A stretch of DNA of 64,000 bases from Dehalobacterium sp040766325 (GCA_040766325.1 JAXGQR010000004.1:124001-188000); one strand, 5' to 3'. Positions 37,111 to 46,873 are shown, counted from the first letter of the stretch. Translations and numbers: made by a program. Notes: generated by a model not told the origin, from the sequence alone.

Positions 37111-38589
37111 TTACTCCTTTTCTGCTGCATACTCTTTTTCCGCTTCTTCGACAATCTTACGAAGCGTTTCTGTAACGCCTTCAGGTAAAGGTGCAGGGCA
37201 ATGCTGTTCCAAAATCCGATTTGCCTCTTCATAAGCGCGTGCTGTTAAATCGGTTGACCCTTCAACAACCCAGGTTTCCCGCATGGAACGATCAAACAGT
37301 TTACTATGGGATTGTTCTTTTTTGAAGTTTTCAAAGGTATGCTGATGGCTGACAAACTCGCCGCCGGGGCCAATCTCCTTGATGACCTCCACAGCCATGT
37401 TCTGATCAGTAACATCAATACCTCCGATAACTTTTCGGATCATTTTAAATATTTCGTTATCCATAACAAATTGGGCAAAATCAAAGGTCATACCCATATC
37501 CAGCATGCCCGCCCCATAGATCAGATTTGCGCCACCCTGGGCAGCAAGTAGACCTGTAAGGGTTTTTTCGTGCGCAGCCTGGGCATCGGGTATTTTGCTA
37601 TCTGCCTACCCACCGGCTACAAAGCTAGGTAGATTGTAATATTGAGCCATTTTGGCCACCGCAGCACTGATCATGCCTAGTTCGGGAGCACCTACTGGTG
37701 CCGTGGTATGCCTCATATCCATAATCGTCGTAGAGCTGGCATAAATACAGGGTGCTCCTTTTCGAGTCAGCTGACTGAGAACAATGGTACTTAAAACCTC
37801 CGCATTGTGTGTTACTAAAGACCCTGCCAGGGTTACCGGTGAAGTAGCACCGGCCATGGCCATAGATATGATGTTAACCGGTATGCCAGCTTGAGCAGCT
37901 TCAATCACCACATCCGTGCATTCCGGAATCAACTTTAATAAACTGGTGGGGCATACGTTAAAACTGATAATGGGTCTTTCTCGCAACGCTTCACGACTAC
38001 CCACCACGGCTGCTGCCATCTCAATCAGTTTCCGAGCATTGCGCACTCCATCGGCACCTATGAAAAAGTGCTTGGTAGTGTTTGGAAAAATTACCTCGGC
38101 ATTATGCAATGCTTGTGCCGGACCCGGGTAATCTTGAGCTACGACCGCCCGATAACTGATATCCATTTCAGAAAGGTAATCACTCATTTTTGCTGCATTG
38201 GCAACATCTTCCTTGGTACTAGTACGATATTGCCTCGTTACCGGATCAATGACGTTGACCCCTTCGCCAAAATTTACGAAGCCTACTCGATTACTTTCTA
38301 AAATATAATCCTTTTGGGGATCTCTGGCGGCCAAGAGAAGAGTACAGGGGGCAGATTGCACTGCTTCTTCCACTAGATAAGGAGGAATTTTAACGATATC
38401 CGTTTTCGGATCTACGCTAGCTCCTCCTGAGACAAATATTTCCTGGGCAGACTTACTGTCTACTCGCACGCCCACATGTTGTAAAACATCTAAGGTTGCG
38501 CAGTGAATCCCGTAGAGTTCATCCTGGGAAAAAACATTCACACCAAAGCCACTCGTTCTGCTGTAATTTGCATGTGCATTCCTTGACAT
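37111..38589 (-). CDS. mttB: Trimethylamine methyltransferase MttB with in-frame UAG (pyrrolysine)
   Basis: The gene reads as one frame of 492 residues if the TAG at 37606-37608 is translated (residue 328). The left part ends YNLPSFVAGG; the right continues ADSKIPDAQAAHEKTL, then 'GGANLIYGAGMLDMGMTFDFAQ'. From memory, Methanosarcina MttB (495 residues, pyrrolysine near 334) has the same local pattern, Gly-Leu-Pro-Ser-Tyr-Val-Ala-Gly before Pyl and Ser-Asp-Ala-Lys after it. No other stop or frameshift interrupts the gene, and the codons after TAG remain highly family-like. It would demethylate trimethylamine and pass the methyl to the corrinoid protein next door. The ATG at 38589 has CGAGG 8 bases upstream (GTG at 38598 is the alternative). 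A -24/-12 promoter lies upstream. pylD is at 48580. Confidence 0.93.
37606..37608 (-). other. Recoded amber codon (predicted pyrrolysine)
   Basis: The minus-strand codon is TAG inside mttB, in the context GCC-GGT-GGG-TAG-GCA-GAT-AG. The two paralogues in the same operon have Gln and Thr at the aligned position. I predict insertion of pyrrolysine by amber suppression; tRNA-Pyl and PylS are not in the window. Confidence 0.9.
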
Positions 38590-38663
38590 CTGTTTCACCT
38601 CGAATTTTTTATAATTCCTCAGAGATATTCAGTTTCTGATCTCGAGGATTTACCCAATATAAA

Positions 38664-38679
38664 TGCAACTATTATGCCA
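38664..38679 (-). promoter_or_regulatory. Sigma-54 (-24/-12) promoter of the mttB operon
   Basis: On the minus strand TGGCATAATAGTTGCA has GG and GC elements with exactly 10 bases between them. It fits TGGCAC-N5-TTGCA with one change. It is 75 bp upstream of the mttB ATG. A sigma-54 activator gene lies just upstream. I saw no comparable site before the other methyltransferase genes. Confidence 0.75.
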
Positions 38680-38814
38680 AAACTCAATTTTTTTGCCTAA
38701 AAGTATATTAAGTCTTGAAATGCGTTCCTAGACAAGGGATTGGCCTCTTTTTTCTTTACTTCTACCTTTCACCTAAGGGAACTCCGATCTTCCTATTTTT
38801 TGTTGTAGGTAAAA

Positions 38815-38876
38815 AAAAGAAAAATAGTGTAGACTTTTGTACAGACAAATACATTTTTCTACACTACTTTTCTTTT
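38815..38876 (-). terminator. Long inverted repeat: terminator of the activator gene and/or upstream activator site
   Basis: The core arms TAGTGTAGA (38825-38833) and TCTACACTA (38858-38866) are perfect. With A/T flanks they extend to about 19 bp with one mismatch. On the minus strand the stem ends in T residues. It lies about 56 bp after the activator gene and 140-200 bp upstream of the -24/-12 promoter, so it may be a terminator, an activator-binding dyad, or both. The rest of 38590-38932 holds no gene. Confidence 0.55.
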
Positions 38877-38932
38877 CTTAATAAAGTTATTTTTGTTTTA
38901 TTTAATTATTTCTCATTTATCAGTCAATTTGG

Positions 38933-40686
38933 TTATTTGATCTCGTACTTGCGCATGCGATAATACAAAACCTGACGACTGATCCCCAGTTCTTGAGCAG
39001 TCTTGGAGATGTTTCCTCTGTTACGCTTTAATGCCTCTTCGATTTTCAATCGTTCATGTTCATGAATCTGAGTGAAGATCTCTCCCTTTTTTTCCCTTTT
39101 ATCTGTGTCCTTAACCTTTCCATAAAATAAGTGCAGGCCTTGAGGAGCATATTTTTCGCTTAAAATCGGTTCATCTGCCGGAATCATATTCATGGCTGAC
39201 TCTACCCAGTGTTTTAACTGACGCACATTCCCCGGCCAGTCATATGACTTTAGGAGTTTAAATATTCCTGGACTGATTTGACAAACATTCTTTTTAAATT
39301 TGAGATTAAACCGGCCCACAAAGAATTGCACCAGTTCCCGGATATCTTCTTTGCGCTCGCGCAGGGGAGGAATTTCAATGTTGACCACTGCCAGACGATA
39401 ATACAAGTCAGAGCGAATTAAATTTTCTCCAATCGCTTGCTGTGGATGGACATTGCTGCAGCTAATGATGCGCACATCAACAGGGATCTCCTCCTTCCCT
39501 CCCAAGCGCCGCACCTTTCCTTCTTCCAAAACACGTAACAGTTTACTCTGTAGGGCAATGGGCATGGAGTTTATTTCATCTAAAAAGATCGTACCCCCAT
39601 CCGCTTCCTCAAAAAGACCTTTTCGGTCCATTGCCCCGGTAAATACCCCCTTCAATGTACCGAAAACGATTCCTTCCAGCAGATTTTCCGGAATAGCCGC
39701 ACAATTAATGGAAACAAGGGGCTTATGGCTTCTATCGCTTTCATTGTGAATACTTTGGGCAAACATTTCTTTTCCGTACCGGTTTCTCCAAAGATAAAAT
39801 ACAGGGGAATCCGATTGAGGCGCGCCGCCACCTCAATGCTTCCGGCGATACCATCACCAAGAAGATCATCAAAGGAAAAATATTTCTTTTTAGAGGAAAT
39901 CAATACCTGCTCAATGTATCCTCCAGATCCGGTTGATCTTCACTGATTTTTTCTGCAATTCAATAATTTTGCACGCCATATCCTCACTTTTGCGTAAGTT
40001 TCGTAAATTGCCACGGAACCCATAGTTTTTTCATTATGACGAACAGGGAAATTATTCCCCGTGACACGAACGTATTGACCGCGATTAGATATATACCGGA
40101 CATAGGTATCAATCGGCTGTTCTGTTTCTACACATTTTCGCATCATACTGATTTCCAGATCAAAGTCATAGACATCTTGAACTTTTTGTTTTAGTCCATT
40201 TCGCAATTACTTAATATCCTTTAGTTTCAAACCATCGAAATCCAACTGTACTTGATTGCAGTAGGTGATTCGATTCTTATCGTCAGCAATTAACACACCT
40301 TCATCAATGTGATCTAAAACAGTTTGAAATGCTTTATTCATAAAGATTATCTCTTCCTGCTCCTGATTCAACATCTCTGAGGCAAGCACCATAACAAAAA
40401 ATCCCAACTGTTCATTCCCGAAATCTATGAATTTTAAACAAACCTGATGTCGCCCGGAAACCGTGATCACTTGCTGAGTTTCATTTTTGTACTCAGCAAA
40501 TCCTGGGATTACTTCGCTAATTTTATTCTTCGTAAGTAGAGCATGGTCCAGATGCATAATTTCTGCAAATTGACGGTTACAAATTTCCAAGAAGCCCGAT
40601 TCTGCATTCACAACAGCAAGACCCTGATTGATATCGGAAATGAATGCCGCAAACAAGTTTTTAATTAAAGAATCATTCTTTACCAC
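38933..40686 (-). pseudogene. Sigma-54-dependent activator (PAS-AAA+-Fis HTH), multiply disrupted
   Basis: The pieces follow the order of an enhancer-binding protein: N-terminal PAS-like sensing region (40686-40000), AAA+ domain, C-terminal Fis-type helix-turn-helix ('ALKRNRGNISKTAQELGISRQVLYYRMRKYEIK'). I count an in-frame TAA at 40207-40209 and about four one-base losses: at about 39990, about 39960, about 39916 and about 39770. The last is inside Walker A, repaired as GETGTGKEMFAQ. The sigma-54 contact loop is GVFTGA, not GAFTGA, and the preceding ESELFG block is degenerate (GIVFG). Walker B (GGTIFLDEINSM) is intact. The start is GTG with GGAGG. It lies upstream of the mttB operon, which it presumably once controlled. 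Confidence 0.85.
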
Positions 40687-40859
40687 CCGTCCACCTCCAT
40701 TTTTCCCCTAAACAGCCCATATGACAACCTTTTTCCCTGCTCTTCGATTCTTTTTTATACTTTGATTCTTTGCCCTTTATTTCCTAGTAGCAATTTTTCC
40801 AATGTTTCCTTATTTCATTTTTTATTTGTATCATATGTTCCTCCCCTAGATTCATTCCG

Positions 40860-43340
40860 TTATTTACTTCTTTGAATTAATCCTCTGGAGCCGTCAATGG
40901 TAATCTCCTCACCATCCTTGAGAATTTGTGTGGCTCCCTTTACCCCCATCACTGCCGGAATACCATATTCCCGCGCAATAATAGCCGCATGGGATACAGT
41001 GCTACCGTACTCTGCCACCAGACCACCGATAAAAGAAAAGGTGGGCGTCCACGCAGGATTAGTGTATAAAGCCACCAGTATATCCCCGGGGCGTAATCGG
41101 GAAAAATCCTGAGGATCGATAATGATTTTACAGGGACCGGAAACAACCCCGCAGCTGGCTCCTATCCCTTGAATGAGTTTTTCCTCCTCCCAGGATACCA
41201 TCACATGGCGTCCGGCCCAGTGTCTCCGACGGCGCTCCTGTCTTTGTTTTCTGGTATAAATTTTCTCCTTTAGTTCTAATCTGCTCACCTTGCGATAGCT
41301 GTATAAAGCATAAATAATCTCTTTCAATTCAAAATAAGTCAAATACATGATATCCTCTTGATGCTCCAACAAGTCTCGTTTAACCAGAAGACGACCGATT
41401 TCCAAAAAAAGAGTGCGGAAAACCGTCATTCCCTGGGTTAGATAAAAATGACTATTCTCCCGAAAAATATTGTATTTCCGTGCCACATCAATCAAGCGGT
41501 CTAAATAACGATCTGCCGCTAAAATCTTGTAAATACCTTTCGAGCTCAGTTTTCGTAATTTCTCCTCCGCTTCGATTCTTCTTACCGGCTGGGATTCTTT
41601 TTGGAGCTGAGCACTTGCATCGGCAATCAATATTCCTTTGATCATCCCCCAGACCACGTCCGGACGATCGCGCCATGTTTTGGCAGCTATCCCGCCTAAG
41701 CCTTGAGACAATTCCCGATCTCCATATTGCTCAAGAAAACGATGAAATTCCTGGAGATATTCTTCTCCCAAAGGAAAATCCTTTAAGGAGGATGCCACGT
41801 CTAAGGGAGGTTTCTGCACAATCAGGTCTTTGATTTCGTCGCTTATTTTTGCTTTTAATGCTAAATCCAGTAAGGCTCGATTTAATTCCCCGGTGATATG
41901 GGTCTCATCGGAGAGCAACCCTTCTAAAACAGCCTTTCCTTCCGCACCATGCAATAAGACCATCAAACGAGAAAGTAAATGATAAAAAGACCGATATTGA
42001 AGGTAGATCACATAACGAAATGTTACGGCACGCTGGAAATCCCGCAGACCATCTTCCACATACTCCAGAATCACTTCTAAAGGGAACCTGGGTAATTCAG
42101 GGTTCTTTAGTAAACGTAAGAATTTATCAAAAGCAGCTTCATTATCCTTCCATTCCTTTTCCAGATCCCAACCCAAGGTTTTGGTATATTTCACCAGACG
42201 GCGTGGCGTCCTTTTGATCCTGGGCGGCAGATAAAAATCAGGGAAAATTCCTTGCTCCACATTACGCCAATCCACAAAAGGAACATAAAAACCTAATTCC
42301 TGATAAGCGTTAAAAAGACTCATATAATAGATTTTCGCCACAATCCCATCCATAGGCAGTATCGGTTCCGGGAAACGCTCATTGATGTTAGTCCAAATCT
42401 CTTTTTGAATTTTAGTCATTTTATCCGTTTCTACCGGGGTTAGTGCCTCGTCCTCCAAGGTTGTTATCGGCCGAGTTTGCAGGATATAAATCTCTCCTCG
42501 GACCATGGCCCATTCTATATCCTGATGTTCCTCATAGAGAAACTCCAGTTTTGCTCCATAATCAGCTAAGGTTTTGATTTGAAAATCAGTCATATAAGGA
42601 CAAGAATCAACGAGCTCTTTTGATCGAATATGAAGGTCTTTTTTTGTTACCAGATAGCGGTCTGCATTGCTTTCTCCTGAAACCAATGCATCACCTAATC
42701 CTCTGACTGCTTCAATATAATACTCCTGGCGGCAATTGGTTATGGGGTTAGCGGTAAACATGACACCCGCTATCTCTGCCGGCACCATTTCCTGAACAAT
42801 AACGGCCATGGCAATGTTCTTTTGACCAATTCCTTTTTGAAAGCGGTAATGTATCCCGCGTGATGTCCAAAGCGACGCCCAACATTTCTTTAGAGCCAGA
42901 AGTAATTCCGGAAAGCCGGAAACATTTAAGTAGCTGTCCATTTGCCCGGCAAAGGAAGCAGAGGGCAAGTCTTCTGCAGTGGCAGAGGAACGTACAGCTA
43001 CCAAAATATTTTCCCGACCCATTTTTAATCGCTCATAGGCTTCTTCCAAAGCCTTTAATAGTTCGGTAGGGAGCTCTATCCCCAGGATCTCCGCCCTAAT
43101 TTGGTCTGAGACCTGATTAATTTGCTCTAAACTTTCTCCTTGAATGCCCTCCGCCAGTCGCGTGATCTTTCTCAGCATCCCTAAGTTTTTTAAAATATTG
43201 CTATAAGCAAGGGAGCTTAAACAAAACCCAGGTGGAGTCTTTAATTCCCGGGCAATTAAGCCTAAATTCACCGCTTTACTGCCCAGATGGACCTGATGAC
43301 GGAATTTTATCTCATCTAGCCATAAAATCATTTCGTCCAT
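40860..43340 (-). CDS. PEP/pyruvate-dikinase-like phosphotransferase, rifampin-phosphotransferase architecture
   Basis: The 826-residue protein starts with a PPDK-type ATP-grasp domain (about 1-310: 'GSKAVNLGLIARELKTPPGF', 'VRSSATAEDLPSASFAGQ', 'YILQTRPITT'). A long helical middle domain follows (about 330-730), then a swivelling phospho-His domain ('TVSHAAIIAREYGIPAVMGV', catalytic His about 776). The C-terminal PEP-binding barrel of PEP synthase is absent. This order matches rifampin phosphotransferase and related dikinase-like enzymes that transfer the ATP beta-phosphate to an acceptor. The middle domain would define the acceptor, which I cannot identify. It sits between the sigma-54 activator and ramA genes. 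RBS GGGAGG. Confidence 0.8.
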   Translation of the reverse strand: MDEMILWLDEIKFRHQVHLGSKAVNLGLIARELKTPPGFCLSSLAYSNILKNLGMLRKITRLAEGIQGESLEQINQVSDQIRAEILGIELPTELLKALEEAYERLKMGRENILVAVRSSATAEDLPSASFAGQMDSYLNVSGFPELLLALKKCWASLWTSRGIHYRFQKGIGQKNIAMAVIVQEMVPAEIAGVMFTANPITNCRQEYYIEAVRGLGDALVSGESNADRYLVTKKDLHIRSKELVDSCPYMTDFQIKTLADYGAKLEFLYEEHQDIEWAMVRGEIYILQTRPITTLEDEALTPVETDKMTKIQKEIWTNINERFPEPILPMDGIVAKIYYMSLFNAYQELGFYVPFVDWRNVEQGIFPDFYLPPRIKRTPRRLVKYTKTLGWDLEKEWKDNEAAFDKFLRLLKNPELPRFPLEVILEYVEDGLRDFQRAVTFRYVIYLQYRSFYHLLSRLMVLLHGAEGKAVLEGLLSDETHITGELNRALLDLALKAKISDEIKDLIVQKPPLDVASSLKDFPLGEEYLQEFHRFLEQYGDRELSQGLGGIAAKTWRDRPDVVWGMIKGILIADASAQLQKESQPVRRIEAEEKLRKLSSKGIYKILAADRYLDRLIDVARKYNIFRENSHFYLTQGMTVFRTLFLEIGRLLVKRDLLEHQEDIMYLTYFELKEIIYALYSYRKVSRLELKEKIYTRKQRQERRRRHWAGRHVMVSWEEEKLIQGIGASCGVVSGPCKIIIDPQDFSRLRPGDILVALYTNPAWTPTFSFIGGLVAEYGSTVSHAAIIAREYGIPAVMGVKGATQILKDGEEITIDGSRGLIQRSK

Positions 43341-43401
43341 GATTATTTCCTCCCGGTGCTCTTTCAGCCTTTAAACATATACTTACGAAAAGTACTAGGA
43401 A

Positions 43402-43424
43402 AGCGCAACATCATCTGTTGCGCT
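43402..43424 (-). terminator. Hairpin between ramA-like and PEP-dikinase-like genes
   Basis: AGCGCAACA/TGTTGCGCT is a perfect 9-bp stem with a 5-base loop. It lies after the ramA-like gene; only a weak T-rich tract follows on the minus strand. Confidence 0.5.
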
Positions 43425-43536
43425 CTCCATGATCCTTTCATCTTTGTCTACGTCAAGGAACACCCTTTTTCAAAAATATCTCCCATTAATCGTTTACTAA
43501 CGATCCGTAAGACGGCACTGTAACTTACAAGTCAGG

Positions 43537-45334
43537 TTAAAAAGATAAGCGATCAACAAAATATTCCTGGAAGTCAAGCCTGGTGGATAGTTCTATATGT
43601 TCTACCTGACGGGCTACTTTTTGTGCTTCCAGTCGTATGCCCTGGTTAATCAATTCCATACGAGCTCCGGTTCCTGCCGCATTCCCCACCGCATTGATTT
43701 TATCCGCATCAACGGGAGGCAAAAGCCCGATTCCTAAAGCACTGTGTTTATTAATATAACTACCGAAGGCACCGGCTAGCATAACACCGTCCAAATCCTG
43801 AACGGTTAGTTCAAAGTGCTGTAACAATACCTGAACTCCGGCTGCCAAAGCGGCCTTGGCCAATTGAAGTTCCCTGATGTCCTTATTAGTGATTACCACC
43901 TCTTCCCCTAGATTATCTTCGGCAAAGGAAAGAATAAAATAGGGACCATATTCCTCATTAGAACCTAAGCGTTTTTGTAAGGCGGGAGAAAGATCCCCAG
44001 GATCTTCTTGCGTGCGCATACGTCCGGTGGACTCAATCACCCCAACCCGGGCCATTTCAGACACCACGTCCATTAAACCGGACCCACAAATCCCCTTGGG
44101 GGGCTGATTGCCAATCACGCCCAGTTCTACTTCGCCGTTTTCCAAAATGGTCACCTTCTCGATGGCTCCATCCGCAGCGCGCATACCAAATTTAATTTGC
44201 GCCCCTTCAAAAGCCGGCCCTGCTGCCGTGGAGCAAGAAGCCATTTTTCCGTCTCGGGACAGCACCAGTTCACCATTAGTGCCGATATCGATAGCCAAAT
44301 AGATACCCTTTTTCTTATAAATTTCAGTGGCCATAATTACGCCGATAGTGTCTCCGCCTACGTACCCGGCAATGCTGGGGGTAACATAAACAGGTGCATG
44401 GGGGGCAATCTCGATGTTTAATTCTCTGGCCTCAAAGTATAAGCCTTCAGAAACAACCGGTATAAAAGGAGATGTTGCTAAATTTGTTGGATCCATCTTC
44501 ATAAAGAGATGGCTCATGGTGGTATTGCCCACCATCGTCATTTGATATATTTCCCCCGGCATAATCCCAATATCCTTTGGCTAACTTCTCGATAAGGCGA
44601 TTAATCGTCTTAATCACCCGTCGATTCAATACTTCCAATCCATCTTCATTATTAATTACGTGATCAATACGGGCAATGACGTCTGCTCCGAAAGCAGTCT
44701 GGGGATTACCGGCAGAAGCGATGGCCACTGTTTCTCCTGTGTTGAGATCCATTAATGCCACGACAACCGAAGTGGTCCCAATATCCACCGCAACTCCGTA
44801 TAGCTTTTGGGAGGTGTCCCCTGCTTCAATAGCTAGAACCTTATTCCCACTCAGAATGGCTGTTACCATGCCCTTTGCTTCTTTATCTCGCACAGTTTTG
44901 GGCAAGGCCCTTAGCACCTCGGTGCTTAGTTCCAGAGCATTATTATCCAAAGCACTTAAAAAACGTTCCGCATCAGGAAGCTGATTCTTTAAGGAAGGTT
45001 CACTTACTGTCACGACCCTGGCGCTAATGCCTGAATCAATAGCTACATTAAGGTCTCCTAAGCTCAGTTCATTTTTCCGATGCACCGACACTTCTAACTG
45101 AGGAATCTCCACCGTTATATCACGATCAATAATGGTTCTGCACGCTAATGCCCATTGGGCGCCGCCATCCTCTTTTACCACGCGTACGCGACATTTTCCG
45201 CAGGTTCCTTTACCACCGCAAGGGCCGTCTAATTCCACACCGACCGTCCGTGCCGCCTGTAAAACATTTATACCGGCCGGTACTTCGAATTCCTTATGAT
45301 CCGGCATAAATAAAATTTTATAAGTTTCTCCCAT
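43537..45334 (-). pseudogene. RamA-like corrinoid activation protein, one frameshift
   Basis: It is an ATP-dependent reductive activator of corrinoid proteins, about 600 residues. The N-terminal 2Fe-2S ferredoxin domain has GPCGGKGTCGKCRVRVV plus a later Cys (WALACRT). Then comes the ASKHA/DUF4445 ATPase domain, with 'VDIGTTSVVVALMDLNTGE', 'LAIDIGTNGELVLSRDGKM' and 'GVMLAGAFGSYINKHSALGI'. The frame breaks at about 44575. Dropping one A (or adding two bases) converts KLAKGYWDY into KLAKDIGIMPGEIYQMTM, and the rest is intact. It would return Co(II) to Co(I) in the MttC-type protein. It lies about 6.5 kb upstream of that gene in the same orientation. Confidence 0.88.
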
Positions 45335-45436
45335 TACAGCACCCCACTTATCATAATTTACAAATAATCTTTTCTACACATACCTATATATCATTCTACA
45401 TAAAAGTCAAATTTCCTCTTGTATTTGATCGCTCCC

Positions 45437-46234
45437 TCATCCCTGGCTAATTTCCTGCTCTAAATCTTCAATTTTCTTTATAATATTTTTTATTTTACGA
45501 TGGTAATTCCTAGGCAAAATATAAAAAACCTGATGTTCTTCTTCCTGTTCCACATTAACAATTTCATAAATTTTTTGAATGATATCATCATGAGTTTTAC
45601 AAGCCTGATAAGCATCATTCATATATTGAGCAATGGTCATAGGTTCAATTTCTTCTTTTTGGACCTGCGCCATGACACCTCTTTTTACGCGTATGGCATC
45701 TCCGGTACGCAGAATAAAAACAGGCTTGTCATGCACCATATTGTCACGATAACGATAAAGACGACAGACCTTCTTCCATAGGACACTATACTTATTCAAC
45801 TTTTTCTGACCGAACTGTTGAGCCACCTCTTCCCATTTATCCATGGTGCTGAGTCGATCATATAAACGACTGGAATTATGTAAAATAAGATCCTTGACCT
45901 CATCTTTGACATTGATCAAAATTCTTTGATTGATCAAATAAGGAATGAAAGAATTGATAAAGGACTCTAAAGAAAAAGTAACATAAAGTTTGGTGGTACA
46001 AGAATGCATGGCTAATTCCTCATATTTTGCACCCATGTTTTCGTCCAAGACCTGATCAATAGGGAGTTTTTCTGATTGGGAGCACCTAATTTTCAATAAT
46101 TCTTTATTCTCCTGCGCCAATTCGTAGATGGCACAGGCACTTTGATAGCATAGGTTTAAATATGTTTCGGTGCTGGCAACCAAATACTCCGTTTGAGATT
46201 GATAAGAATCCCCTGTATATAACAATCCAAACAT
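45437..46234 (-). CDS. Uncharacterised protein with HEPN-like motif
   Basis: I do not recognise a named family. The 265 residues are mostly helical and rich in Tyr and charged residues. Near residue 166 is 'YRYRDNMVHDKPVFIL', whose R-x4-H fits the RNase motif of HEPN domains (RiboL-PSP/MAE_28990-like proteins have a similar RDxxxHD pattern). The C-terminus is a charged helix. The ATG has AGGAGG 6 bases upstream, so it is a credible gene. It is divergent from the two small genes that follow. No antitoxin-like partner is evident. Confidence 0.6.
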   Translation of the reverse strand: MFGLLYTGDSYQSQTEYLVASTETYLNLCYQSACAIYELAQENKELLKIRCSQSEKLPIDQVLDENMGAKYEELAMHSCTTKLYVTFSLESFINSFIPYLINQRILINVKDEVKDLILHNSSRLYDRLSTMDKWEEVAQQFGQKKLNKYSVLWKKVCRLYRYRDNMVHDKPVFILRTGDAIRVKRGVMAQVQKEEIEPMTIAQYMNDAYQACKTHDDIIQKIYEIVNVEQEEEHQVFYILPRNYHRKIKNIIKKIEDLEQEISQG

Positions 46235-46394
46235 ACTGCGCCTCCTGCCGATGATAGTACTATTTTTCCAAAATCTGATTTTTTCATGTAAAGAAAATAG
46301 TCGGATCCTTGGAACCTTTTGGACGAACTATTAATATGATATATCAAAACAGAAACGAGCTTTCTCCGCACCGCTCTTAAGGAGGAGTATTACA

Positions 46395-46781
46395 ATGCGC
46401 AGACGCCGTAAAGCGCGAATGAATTATCATAATAAAAGCATTAAGCAAAATTTAGATATAGAAACTAATAGTCCATGCCTTGCTCCCGAACATAAGACCC
46501 GCCAAAGAAAAAAAGAAATCAACCCCATAACTGTCATTCAGTGCGAAGGAATTTTTTTCTGTAACGTAATCCAACGCTTGACAAAAGAAATTGAATGTGC
46601 GCGTAATCTGAATGATTTAGCACATATCATCACACTAGCTGCAAAATTTATCCAGGCCAGCGCCGATAAAGAAAAGGCACTCGCCCTATCTCTGGCTACA
46701 TCAAAAAATTCAGAAGATCCGGAAAAAATGTGTACTTATGAAGCCGATGATTTAAATAACGAATTGGGGGCAGAAGAATAA
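46395..46781 (+). CDS. Small protein, paralogue pair member 1
   Basis: The 128 residues have a strongly basic N-terminus (MRRRRKARMNYHNK) and a helical C-terminal half. The middle reads QCEGIFFCNVIQRL and later QASADKEKALA. The neighbouring protein at 46874 has QCMADFVCCILDEL and LASATKEKAIA at matching places, so the two share a domain of about 45 residues with a QC-x3-F-x-C signature. Family and function are unknown. RBS GGAGGA, 7-9 bases before ATG. Stop TAA. Confidence 0.65.
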   Translation: MRRRRKARMNYHNKSIKQNLDIETNSPCLAPEHKTRQRKKEINPITVIQCEGIFFCNVIQRLTKEIECARNLNDLAHIITLAAKFIQASADKEKALALSLATSKNSEDPEKMCTYEADDLNNELGAEE

Positions 46782-46873
46782 CATCGCCCATAAATGCCGG
46801 TCATGTCAAAAAGGTTAGGCAGAGCCATGGATCTGTCTGATAAACAATAAACAAATAAACGGGAGGGATTTCT

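Noticed and set aside
37111..37506. A separate short protein starting at MLDMGMTF
   Set aside because: It is the C-terminal part of the UAG-containing mttB; the frame is continuous from 38589 through the TAG.
40207..40209. TAA in the activator gene as another recoded codon
   Set aside because: It is TAA, not TAG, and the gene has several other frame breaks and degenerate motifs, so decay or bad sequence explains it better.
45961..45975. GGACTCTAAA, which resembles the anticodon arm of bacterial tRNA-Pyl
   Set aside because: It lies inside the HEPN-like coding sequence on the other strand and has no acceptor, D or T arms around it. No tRNA-Pyl is visible in the window.
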